A DNA stretch of 64,000 bases from positions 8,730,679 through 8,794,678 of the forward strand of contig JAQFVV010000018.1 of the NCBI GenBank assembly GCA_028023455.1, read 5' to 3'. Shown in pieces: positions 12,300 to 23,520 of this stretch. The translations under genes were made by a program, and so were the position numbers. The notes under the pieces are model-generated. The model had not been told where the DNA came from and searched no databases. It worked only from the letters and a program-made list of their open reading frames with translations. The stretch is from Epiperipatus broadwayi (Eukaryota; Onychophora; Udeonychophora; Euonychophora; Peripatidae). Position 1 is the stretch's first letter; each line of letters starts with the position of its first letter.

Positions 12300-13869
12300 G
12301 TTTCACATGTAGAAAATAATAATGATATCATCTGCCATGTCTACAAATTTAATATGAATTTGAGCTGAGTGAATTTTAAAATGTTTTCAACTGTTCTTTT
12401 GTTTTTTAGCTAGTTATCTCATAACTAACTTAGATATTTACTTAATATTGGTCAATAAATAAGTATGTAACTATTATTACTTTTTATTCTTTTCTCCTCC
12501 ACTGGTCATATATATATATATATATATTGTAGCCCTTGGATTTATCCAAGGCTCCATTTTTTAAGTTAGCTATGAAAGAGAAGGTTCTATCCAAATTTTC
12601 CTCATAATATATGTATTTTTTTTTCTGTAATAAGAAAATTTTAGCCAAGACTGAGTTTGAAACCCATATTTATAAGGGATTGCATATGTTCAACTAGTAA
12701 GCAATCTAAAAATTTATTGTTAATGTGTTTATAACCAGAGGATTATTGATTTTAATTTATGGGTTAAATTGATATTAAGAAAATATTAGAAAAAGCAAGA
12801 TTTACACATTTGTTGATAGGGAGATGTGTGACTGTTGAAAAACTATATTAGATAGTGATGATGAATGGTCATTATTTTATGCTAGGTTAGAAATAAATAA
12901 TTCATGAAAGTAAATAAAAAAAATAATAATAATAATAATATAGGTAGAATAGTTGTAATAAATAAAGATTAAGGCATTAAAAATCTAAATTTAAAGAAAA
13001 GTATATACCTGCGATGTGTGTGTGTGTATATAATTTAATTGTAGATCTTGATGGTACAATTTACAATTAATAATCATTTCTTACATGTTGTAAAGCAATT
13101 TTAAATAAAAAATTAAAATCATTTTTAATAAGTTTAATATTAGCAGCTAAATTTAATTTAAAGTCTGAGTTTGAAACAGCTGTAATATATATCTGGTTTC
13201 ACTATTAAAGGGAAAAAGTAAGATTACTTCTAGTATAGGTTCAAGTGTTATATTACTCAGTTAATTATCATTCCTTAAAAACACAGATCTCACTAAGGAA
13301 TTTAAGTGGACCATTAATTTATACCATTAACGATGAATAGTCAGTCTGGTCTGTCAGAGTGTCAAAAATTAATTGGCAATTAATTGTTAGATTGTAAAAT
13401 TAATCCTGTCTGTTTGAAATGGAATTTGTGCCTGATTTTTCTGAGGGGGCAAAAGGTTAAATTTAATTGAGAAGGGGGAACATGTCAATTAATTATAAAG
13501 ATAATAAACACAGGTGGATGTCTCTATAAAAGCTATGTTAAAGGGAAAAAAGGCTTCTTTTTATTTTAAACTGGCTTGTATTTTTAAAACTTATCTGTAG
13601 CAGTTTTCCTTGATTGACTTAAAGAAAACTGTTATAAAATTGAAAATCATTTTTATTGTACTTTTGTCTCTTCAGAATAATTTGGCTAAATATAACAATG
13701 TATAGTGAGTAAATTTTAAGTGGGCACACACATCTTCAACCTCCAAAAGTCAGCTATTCAGCAGATGGTAATAAAAATTTAAACCACAGAAGTTAAAATT
13801 TGAGTTTAATATCATTTATATATATATGCAAATAGTAAAATTTAAAACTCAAAAGTTTGATGCATATGT
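12300..13869. other. AT-rich DNA, no gene supported
   Basis: Includes a short (AT)n near 12510-12527, (AAT)n near 12920-12941 and (TG)n near 13015-13027. No coding or ribozyme motif recognised. Confidence 0.5.
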
Positions 13870-14190
13870 AAGTCAATTTAAATCTACAAAATGAAATTAA
13901 AATTGGAAAAGGACAATCAAAAACAGACTGATATTGTGAAAAAGTTAAATGAAGGCTGTTTAACTGAAACCTGCAGAAAATTACAAAGTTTAAAGGTAAT
14001 CTACCTAGAGTTGGAAATGAGGAATGCATTCAGCAAAATAAAAACTGTATATATGAGAGAAAAGGAACCGAACTCTATCAAAAGAACTTTTTACAACAAG
14101 GACTTATATGCTCTCATAAACCGGTCAAGAAAAAAAAAGGGAGAAGTAGAAATCAGGAGCCTGAAAGGACCGCTAAAGGACTTGTATAAG
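13870..14190 (+). CDS. Unidentified coding-like segment, possible exon
   Basis: An open frame of about 100 residues starts at an ATG at 13891 and has richer, more balanced composition than the surrounding DNA: charged, with Lys/Glu clusters (LKLEKDNQKQ, NRSRKKKGEVE) and two Cys in CLTETC. After KGPLKDLY the frame runs into AT-rich sequence; CTTGTATAAGT at about 14180 could be a splice donor, so residues beyond that are probably not real. No family recognised. It could be a host exon, an exon of a transposon gene, or chance. No matching segment occurs elsewhere in the window. Confidence 0.3.
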
Positions 14191-14310
14191 TATATATTTT
14201 TTTTATTATTATTCACTCTTTATATGTGTAGGACATTTAATGTAGATATAAAAAAAATGTGTGTAGGACATTTAATATATATATATATAAAAAGAATTTC
14301 TTTTTTTTAA

Positions 14311-17300
14311 GTGTATTATGTATATCATCTACTTTAAAATTATCATTGTATTATTTTGGGGGTAGAAATTGATTTCAGATGATTTTATATATGTTTATTT
14401 AAATGCTTTTGCTATTATGGTCATTTTGGGAGTAGAACTGATATGCCTTATTTAAAATGCTTTACAAACATTTTTTTTTCCTCAATTTAAAAAAAAAAAC
14501 AATTAAGAGATATTATTATTAGCATCAGAAGTTATTATCAAATGCTTAGACTTATAAATGAATTGCTTGTCTATTGAGTATCATCATCATTTTTATTTTT
14601 ATTTTTTTTATAAAAGTGCATGGAAATAGTTTTGAGAATTTTGTGCACATTTCTTATTGCTTATTATTATTGTTATCATAAATTTAAGGCCAGAAACAAG
14701 CTGATTTATGCTTGGAAAATTTATGGGCTCATATTCCAGTACACTAATTTGCAAGAATATTAAAGTTGTGAAAGTTTTACTTGTATAATTTGATGTTTCG
14801 ACCTGTATGTGTGTGGATAGACAAAGATCTCCACAAACTCAGTGAAGTTTAACTCACTAAGATTTATGCTATATTCATAAAGTATTTGAACCCAGTGGAA
14901 GAGTTTTCCCACTTGAGTATTCTCTACACCGTAAGAAGGTTTCTTATTTTGATGGCCAGAGGTATTTGGTATACCTATGTTTTTATATGACTAGCGATAA
15001 AAATCCTAGCATATCTCAACCTTAGTGAAAAGGTTCTCTCTTATTCGGGTCACTGCCTGCCTCATATTAATATTTGATATTCCTTACGTGTGTATGAGAG
15101 GATAGCCATGATAAGCATTATTATAAGTATTGGATACCAGGTCGCAAACTCAATTTAATGTCTGAATGAATGCAGATAACGTATGTGCAATTGGTGTATT
15201 TGAATATTGTTTTTGTAGATTTGATTTAGCATACGAGCCAAAAATAATTAAGTTAATAACTGTTAAGGGTTAAATAAAACTTACGAATGATTGGGGCATG
15301 AGCAATGCGTATATAAATTTATTTAATAAATATTTACATGGCCAGCTGAGAACTTCGCTGGAAAGGTAGTATTGTTAAAATATTATTATGTTATAAGAAC
15401 ATGAACATAGAGAGTGCACTATGATGATGTTTGATCTTAATGCCAATTTATTTGCAATAACTTAGTCTCACTATTATTAAGATATCTCTGTTGTAAAGAT
15501 TAGGGCCAAAGAATATTTAATCAGGATGATCGGATAAGATCAAGAAATTTGCAAGGGAATATCAACTTTAGATTTATTAAATAAAATTATTAAATTTAAT
15601 TAGGGGAAAAATCGATTATGTATTTTCTACAATATATCTGTAATAAAAAGAGAAAGCATTGAAAATGGGAAGAAATTGGTATTTACTATATTTAAGGTAA
15701 AAAGAAAGTGTAGATATAATGTACTGTATATGTTTTTGTATTGAATTATAGCTTGTCAAATAAAATTTGTTATTTGTTTTAAATAAAATTTGCGTGTGTC
15801 TCCATGTTTTTGTGGGTTATTATTATCTAGATATTTCCAATCCAATCATACATCAATATAATATTATTAATATTTGAATTATCATGTACGTAATTAATAT
15901 TTAGTAAAACTATTTAAAAGGTTAATTTTAAATGCGTAAAATTACCAAATAATTTAATATTGTTGAAATATAAATCGTGAATAGAGATAGTATTGAGTGA
16001 TAGCGAGTGCAGAGGGTGGGCATAAAATCCTTTCCCCATCCGTTGTATTCAAACCTCTCTAGACGCATTTTATTTTTATATAATTTTGTTATAATTGCGA
16101 CTATGTTTTATGATGTGTTTATAAAGATTTAATAAGCTTAAAATATTCCAGCTTTAATGTAAATTGATATTAAACTGCATTAAAGACAACCGAGATCACC
16201 TTGGAGGCGATCAAGAGAGGAGTGTTTATCACCAATAACCTATCGCAGCTTATTCGATTTCCACACCTAATTATTCGAAAAAAAACCCTGAGAAGAGATT
16301 ATAATGAGAGAAATGAGCTAGTAAAGAAAAATGTAAAATTTAATGATAAAATAAATAATAGTGTAATAGACATGTGGATGGGAAATTAATGGATGTGAAA
16401 GGAGTGGATCAGGAAGGTGGAGATGAATATAGAACTTTATAATTAGAATAAAATTTAATTGTAGCTTTAATCATAGTGAATGGGGAATGTGCTGAGAATA
16501 ACCTGGAATTCTTAAAGATATTAATATTGTCAATTTTAATGCGTTCTCAGTGTTCTTTAAATCGATTGTGTATTAACCCATTCATGAAATATTATTACTA
16601 AGAGTATTGAATTGAGATTTAACCTTTATATTTTATTGGAGCTGCAATTTGGCACCCTGGCAATTAAGCTTATAGATGTTCTGTATCATCATCATCATCT
16701 CAGTAGGCCTCAGAAATAGTGTCAGCTGGGAATGATGAAGTATCCATCGATCCATTCTTAAAATGTTGTAATTGGCATGCAATTTATCTGCAAATGTGTA
16801 AATGCCATATAGTTTGAATATAGTATAATTAATCCATAACGTGGATGTGCGATCATTTGAATAAAATTCTCATTGGTTATAATAAAGTTATAATTAGCTT
16901 AAACTATCCAATAATATATATGATATTTGTAAGCTCTCCCAATCGTTTTAATGCTATTTAAAATCCAATGTGGATGACCGATCGAGAGATTGCAAAATGC
17001 GTTTTATGTTAATTTATTAAGTTTTTATAAAGTTAACAAAATAAAGAATAACTTTTCATTTGTTTGAATTGATTTTATATAGTTACAATTGGCCTGTAAC
17101 GCGGTCGCACGAAGGAGGTTATATTTAATTTATACGTATGAAATATATTAGTCTATGCATTATATTTGAGAAATTATTAGATTAAATCTATACTTAGAAA
17201 TTATTTGATCTATACTTAGTATACCAGAATATATATAATTGATGCATTGCATATTTAATTGATACTTAAGAAATGCATCTGTCGTTAATTATATAGTTAA

Positions 17301-17526
17301 GAAAATGTTCATCATATTTCAAAAACCAATAATACTTTTGACTTTCCATTTAGTTAGAGTTGTGCAACTTAAATTTTAATTAGTTAGAAATGGCTACAAT
17401 GTGGAAGCCTATTAAACATCGATCCCCTAGCCCAAAACTTATTCGTTTAACAAATCTATTCATTTAGTAAAAATATAACTTCATGAGAAATCGCAATATA
17501 AATTTATTCATCTATCAGTAAAAATT
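14311..17526. other. Intergenic-like DNA without supported features
   Basis: Slightly less AT-rich around 14.7-15.2 and 16.0-16.3 kb. Loosely repeated strings (GTGGATG(A/T)(C/G)CGATC, CGCGGTCGCAC) occur near 16.84, 16.97 and 17.10 kb but I cannot define a unit. The small ORF at 16201-16389 is unrecognised. Confidence 0.4.
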
Positions 17527-17545
17527 TTGAATTTTTATTTAGTTA

Positions 17546-17548
<3 letters not shown>

Positions 17549-17578
<30 letters not shown>
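17549..17578. repeat. (TA)n microsatellite
   Basis: Uninterrupted TA dinucleotides of about 30 bp. Confidence 0.9.
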
Positions 17579-17580
<2 letters not shown>

Positions 17581-17784
17581 GAATTACTCCAAATCCAAAA
17601 CTCAAACAGACTAACCAAGGAAATAAAATCTAAAACACTACCAATGCTTTCACTGCTACAAACAGAGTTCTCAAGTGTAAAGAGCTACAACACAATAACA
17701 TATCTAAATTAAACATTACCCACAATTCCATTTACTTTCCATTTAACCTTAAATATTAAAAGAACTTTTAAATAAGTTAATTGC

Positions 17785-18255
17785 TTCAGAAATAAACTTT
17801 TAATAATAAAGATTCTTTAATTCTTTTTTTTATTTCATTTCTGTTAACGGAGACAATCTTAGCTTCATCAAAAATTAATAGTGTGGCCTGTACCTTTTTC
17901 ATGGATATATAAAGCACAACTAAGATATCTATTTCTAACCCTATTTTTATGTACCTTTATTCTTTCATTTAAGCTCAAACTACTCTGACCTATATATACC
18001 TTCTTACAAAAACAAAGAATAATATACACTACTCCAGGAATAGTCTTTTTATCAAAAAGGTCCTTTGTACTATTTAATAAATGATTCAAAGTAATATTCC
18101 TTTTCCAAGCAATTTTCTTATTTCCAAACAAATTATTATTTTTACATACAATTTTATAAGAAGGCAATTTAAATTGCAAAGAAATAAAATCATATTTTTC
18201 TTTATCCTTTACATCATTACAAATATTACTATTAAATAAAATATAAAAAACTTTA
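17785..18255 (-). pseudogene. Penelope-like element fragment: GIY-YIG endonuclease end
   Basis: The open part (minus, 18179 to 17868) reads through a linker (NDVKDKEKYDFISLQFK just upstream in frame) into GVVYIILCFC, KKVYIGQS and SLNERIKVHKNR, the GIY-YIG nuclease core with the paired cysteines and following Arg typical of Penelope-like elements. At the TTTTTGATGAAG run one extra T shifts the frame. In the next frame the domain ends normally (FDEAKIVSVNRNEIKKRIKE, then SLLLK), supplying the conserved C-terminal glutamate. The protein is clearly different from the 58-64 kb PLE (YIGQS versus YIGES, different linker), so a second, older PLE lineage. Reverse transcriptase portion not found upstream. 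Confidence 0.8.
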
Positions 18256-20084
18256 GAAAACTATCAAGTTTAGATTATTAAAATCAAAGCTATCAACATA
18301 TCAGACACATTTTAGGATAATAATACATGAAAACAGACACAGTATAAATATTAAATTTAACCCTTAACCTATATATATATATATATATATAGGTTAATAT
18401 GTATTTTATATATATATATATATATATATATCTGGCTTATTGGCAATATCTTAATAAACAGTTTATAAGAAAAGTTTTACTTTCAGTCCAGAGAGAAATT
18501 GATAATGGAATACTATTTTCTGGAAAAGTTGAACTATATAAATGTCTACATATGCAGACATGTAGATAGTAATCCTCATGTCTTCTTTTACTGGTTTTAT
18601 AGATCTGATAGAGAAAGACATGCATTTCTTCAATGATATATTTGATGGTAGTAGTTGGCTTATGTTGTTGATCAGTCAGCAAGAAATGTTAAATATTTGA
18701 TGGCTACAGGCTCATACTAGAGAATAAAGTTTGTTTTTCCTGATGGTTTAGCAGTTCATAATTTTTACTATGACTATTGGAAAAAGTTATGAATACATTA
18801 TATAGAAGGCAAATGTAAAATACAAGCACTGGAACAGAACAGATTATACTGGAGCAAAATGCAGAAATTAGAATAAAAACTGTAAATCTGAAATGCTCCT
18901 TTTAGAGCACTGAATTTAATTACTTATCCCACTCATTTTCCAAGAATTTTGTCTACTTATCCACCAGTGATTACATTTTTAGCTCAGATAAGCCAGTAAT
19001 TATAGATTTACCAGATTTTTTATTATTTTAATCTGGGAGATTTATAGATAACAGAATCTTAAAATAAGAAACAAGATTTAATGAAAGAAAATTGATTTTC
19101 TTAAAAGTTTTTAATTAATAAAACCAAACTAAGTAATGGTTGATAACAGCTTTAAGATTAAATATTATTTCTGTAATATAATTTTTTTTTTACAGATTGA
19201 TAACAATTCCAGCTACAAAATGCTTTTTTTCCCACTAACAACAACTTTGACTAACATAAGAAACACAAATTTATTAATGTGTGTGTGTATATATAGTACA
19301 GCATTTATATAAAACAAAATGTAAAAGCTGAAATTAGCTTGTGTTTTGCCAACATAAAATATTTGTTCATAAGTTAAATATTGGTGAATAAATAATTCCA
19401 AAGTGGCCAAACTTTATATTAGCATCAGTCTTCATGAAATTCATGTTTAAGATTTGAATTCTAATAATTTTCATAAGACTATAAATAAACAATGGCTATT
19501 AAATATGTAGCAGTGAGGATAAATTTTATGGAGATACGCCTGAGCACTGACTATAAAGTTATTTTTAAAAATATACAAATGGATTTTGTAAATATTTGTA
19601 TTAATTCTGCTGCATATCTTTAGCTAGCAACATACTTAGTATTTAATTGAAAATATAGTTTTTATTTTTAATGGTATATACTGTGACTGATTTTTCTTAA
19701 ACAATAAAGGTATATTGTATGTACATTAAAATGCTTATAAAGCAGTATGTGAAATATTGACAGAAATTTAATTGCTCTTAAATCTGAAAATATGAACTAC
19801 AATTCTTGTTAGTAATGGAAAGCTTTTAAATAAATTTGTGAAAAATTTTAATTATAATCAATAAGCTTGTAAGAAACAACATTTTTTTAAAAAAAGTGAA
19901 ATAATAGCATTTAAGAAATACTTTTTTAAAAAAAATAAACAAACTTTAGAGCATACAAAGAATTAAATACGCTTTTTTTTTTATAAAATAAATTTCATTC
20001 TTCATTTTTTTTTTTATTTTGCATCAATATTTTGTAAACAGATCTCTTTTAATACTAGAGTAGCACATTTTGATTTACTTTCTA
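18256..20084. other. AT-rich DNA with TA microsatellites
   Basis: Contains (TA)n blocks at about 18372-18392 and 18412-18431. The minus ORFs at 18437-18682 and 19213-19410 show no recognisable domain. Confidence 0.45.
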
Positions 20085-20260
20085 CACATATATTTGACAG
20101 CAATCATTTCAGAGAAATATATTAATGATTATTACTATTCATTTATTAAACTAGAAAGTATCTCTAACCCAATTTGAACTTTAAACCTTAAATAAAGACT
20201 AATATATTTGTAAACAGATTGTGGCCCAGTGCTGGTTCAGCAGATTGGGATCAATTATCT
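20085..20260 (+). mobile_element. Relic of E-type ribozyme repeat
   Basis: TTTGACAGCAATC..., AATGATTATTACTATTCATTTATTAAACTAGAAA matches in order the block at 6.19-6.26 kb and the arms at 1.3/1.65 kb. It is followed at 20217-20260 by GATTGTGGCCC..GTGCTGGTTCAGCA, the flank plus stem II remnant of a hammerhead. Core lost. Confidence 0.35.
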
Positions 20261-21081
20261 TTTCTAAATATTTGTACTTATATGTTTCAAGAGCGAATTA
20301 TGGAATAGAAATTTTGCATACATCTAAATATATATATCAGTTTCCTTAAAATTTGATATTCAACTCCTATGCTAGCATTGTCATTAGTCAGGTCAACAAC
20401 ACTTGAAGAAGAATAGAGAATAAAATCACTTGAAACATGGTGTAGTCCAACACATTATCACATCTAAAATATCATTATCATATTCATATTAAATTTATTC
20501 AAAGGCAAATTATTGTAACTCATAATAGTAGAGATAACAAAGTGATAGTACTCTGTCATTTTTAATAGTTTGTTGTTGATGATATGTTGTTAACACATTT
20601 TAAAATTTTAATTTTCAGAATTATTAATATATGAAGTACCTAGTATTGATGTAAAATGAATTAAACATATGGGCTGGAAAGAACTTTCTTGAGTCTCAGC
20701 TTGAATATTACCAATATTGTCCAATTATGTATGCATCTAATCTTTACCTTTATAGGTGAAGAAAAAATGAAAAACTTATTTGGAAAATTGCATTCATAAA
20801 CAAAATTTTATATATTTGTTGTCTCTTCTGCATTTAATTATTAATAGTTAATGTTACTGTTTTCTATATTCTCTACATTTCATGTCAATAATTATTCAAA
20901 CAAATTTAAAAACCTTCATCTTTATGATATATGTTTATTAATAAATTGTTTAATTAAAAAATTGCATGTTTTCTATATTATTACCTTATTACTGACCTTT
21001 TTATGTAAGAGTTAATAATTCCAACTAAGAATTTAATTTCACTATAGGTGTCAAGCGTATTAACTCTTACATATTTATTAA
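20261..21081. other. AT-rich DNA, nothing recognised
   Basis: No coding, ribozyme or repeat signal seen. Confidence 0.45.
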
Positions 21082-21360
21082 ATCAGTTGGGTGAATAAAA
21101 TAACAAATGAAGAAGTTTTGAAAAGAGTTAATGAGGAAAGAAGATTGATTGAAAGTATCAAAGAGAGAAAGAAAAACTGGATTGGACATATACTAAGAAA
21201 AGATTATAGTTTAATGAAAGATGTTTTGGAAGGAATAGTGAGTGGAAATAAAAAGAAAGGACGGAAGAGATTGACATTATTGGATGATATACAAGATGGA
21301 AGGGGTTATGTGGAATTGAGGAAGTGGGCAAGGAAGAGAATGGAATGGAAGAATGTATGA
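21082..21360 (+). pseudogene. LINE reverse transcriptase C-terminal tail fragment
   Basis: The frame begins ISWVNKITNEEVLKRVNEER and continues RKKNWIGHILRKD, VLEGIVSGNKKKGRKR, LLDDIQDG, WARKRMEW, ending in TGA. This order (T-N-E-E-V-L-x-R-V, W-I-G-H-x-L-R, E-G-x-x-G-x-x-x-x-G-R-x-R, L-D-D, then basic/Trp tail) is the C-terminal end of a widespread invertebrate non-LTR 'endonuclease-reverse transcriptase'. Only about 90 residues remain, with no reverse transcriptase catalytic part upstream, so a 5'-truncated insertion or relic. Internally open, so younger than the 7-9 kb RTE relic. I did not translate the 3' flank further. Confidence 0.75.
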
Positions 21361-22054
21361 ACTGATGTAGTGACTACTCTCTGGACCTGTCTATTGGACA
21401 GACTACTATTGATGATTTATTAATGGTGAAAGAAAATTGAAATGACCTTTTTATTGCAAATAATAAGTCTGGATAATAAACTACTATTAAGTTTAAATAT
21501 ATGTTTTTCACTATGAATTTTTATTTTACTATAATTTAAAAATCTGATATATTTCACTTTATTATTCTGCTTAAATTTCATAAAGTTTGATAAATATTAA
21601 AATAAATTTAGAGAAAAGAAATGAAATTTATATAATCTTTGTTCTTATTAATTTATTTTATTATTAATGTTCAACACTCATGTTTGCACTTTTAATTCAT
21701 TTTTATCATCCCAAATTTGTTAGAAAAAGAATTCTATATTCCTTATGTTCAATCCCTTTGCTATGTTATACATCTAAAGGAATATGGTAATTATTAAATA
21801 ACAGTGAAGTAATTTTATATATGTTGAATTATTTAACCTTTGTAAATAATCTATTTACTTCCATTTTTAAAAATAAAACTGCATAAATGTTCATGGATTG
21901 GTTAAATGAATTATTAATGAATAAGCAATTGAAAAATGGATTTAAAAATATGTTTCCTTTAAATTATGTATCATCCTAAATATGGTCTATTTTTGATTTA
22001 GTTATGCAAGAAAGAAAAAATTAAATGTAATTCAAATATTATTCCATTCTACTT

Positions 22055-22055
<1 letters not shown>

Positions 22056-22100
<45 letters not shown>

Positions 22101-22107
22101 TATATGG

Positions 22108-22138
<31 letters not shown>
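22056..22138. repeat. (AT)n microsatellite
   Basis: Long AT tract interrupted once by GGAATA; forms a near-palindrome. Confidence 0.95.
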
Positions 22139-22141
<3 letters not shown>

Positions 22142-23319
22142 TATTTATGGTTTCAAATGAGAAAAAAAAATGTTATTAATATTTTTACATGTTTAAAGTA
22201 GACAGAATGATTTCCATTTGAGAAATCAAACTAAAATCTTAAAGAAAAAATCATTTGCAATGCATTAATAAAATTTTATAAAAGTGCATCTAAATTTCTT
22301 GGTTAAAGAAATGATTTTATGAGAGCATTATTATTATTAGTGAATTGTATTTTTGAAACTCAAATATATATATAAAATTAAAATATTTTAGAATATATAA
22401 GTGTTTAGATAATCTATATGATGCTAAAGTTTATTTGTTTTATTAATATTTATTATATTATGAATTTTAATTTTGCTTGCCTATTCAATATTAGTATAGG
22501 TGTGATATACTCATAATAGAAGTGGTTCTTGTAATGTGAATATTCACATTTTAAAGATGTGAATGCTTGCTTTGTGTTTTTAGAACTGTGTATATCTCCT
22601 TAATGTTTATTGTATTTATTCTTACATGGTAGGTCAGAGCTTGCTATGCGGTTATTCATTTTTATTAATATATTTGAATTTGGAATGAAATGATTTCTTT
22701 TTAGCAATACTACATTGTTCTTTTGAACTACTAGATATGAGCTTTTTATATCTTCATTTATTATTTATTATACTCTTAGCAGTAATGACAAAGAAATTAT
22801 TGGAAATCAAGTATACCATTTGTTAGGAATGTTTTGTTAATTGTTCATAATATTTGGAATATGTTTATAACATAATCTCATTTAAGTATTGCACATCTAT
22901 ATATTATTTTCATATTTACTATTCTTGTTATATATCGAATACACCTATATTCTGTGCCTACATTTAAACATAATTCTTACTGCATTGAAATACATATGAA
23001 ATTCAGAAATATTTAATAAATTATATATTTGAAAAGTATGAAGTTAATACACTCTTAAATATATTTTTATATAATAAATATTATAAATATAATAATTGTT
23101 GCACTTTGCCATTATAATTTTGTTAATGGGACTCGCATTAAATTTCAATTTGCTAATTATACTTGGGGTATGAAATATTTTACTTAGATTATAATGTTTC
23201 TGAGAAGACAGCTAAAATCTATTTAATGATTTTTTAATAAAATTTTATCCAGTCAATAGTCTACTAATTATGTAATTTGTCTTTAAATAAATTTATATTA
23301 GTTATTTAAGTATGACTAC
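22139..23319. other. AT-rich DNA, nothing recognised
   Basis: No coding, ribozyme or paired repeat seen. Confidence 0.45.
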
Positions 23320-23520
23320 ATCTTATTGTATAGTTCTTGAGTTTGGTCCACTTGGTAGAGTATTTATGATTGGGAGGTCCCAAGATCGAACTCTAGTGCC
23401 TGAACTTCTCATGAACTCTCGAGCAATAAAGTCATTAACATTGTCACATGAATCTAATTTGTTTAGGTGGTATAACAGAGTTGAATTACTCCCATGGGAG
23501 TTCTGAATGTGGTTCTGGAA
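23320..23520 (+). mobile_element. tRNA-like SINE fragment
   Basis: GGTCCACTTGGTAGAGTA (from about 23345) resembles a tRNA D-arm / Pol III A box. AAGATCGAACTCTA (about 23380-23395) resembles the T-arm / B box, at a tRNA-like spacing. The following 120 bp are non-tRNA and comparatively G+C rich, as in a SINE body. No second copy in the window, so the call rests on the boxes alone. Confidence 0.45.

Noticed and set aside
14785-14850. GGTCGAAACATC on the minus strand with ACTGAG nearby, as a hammerhead
   Set aside because: The CTGANGA half does not match, the intervening stem is too long and irregular, and no second copy was found.
16201-16389. Plus-strand ORF of 62 aa in a G+C-richer patch
   Set aside because: No domain, splice signal or second copy to support it.
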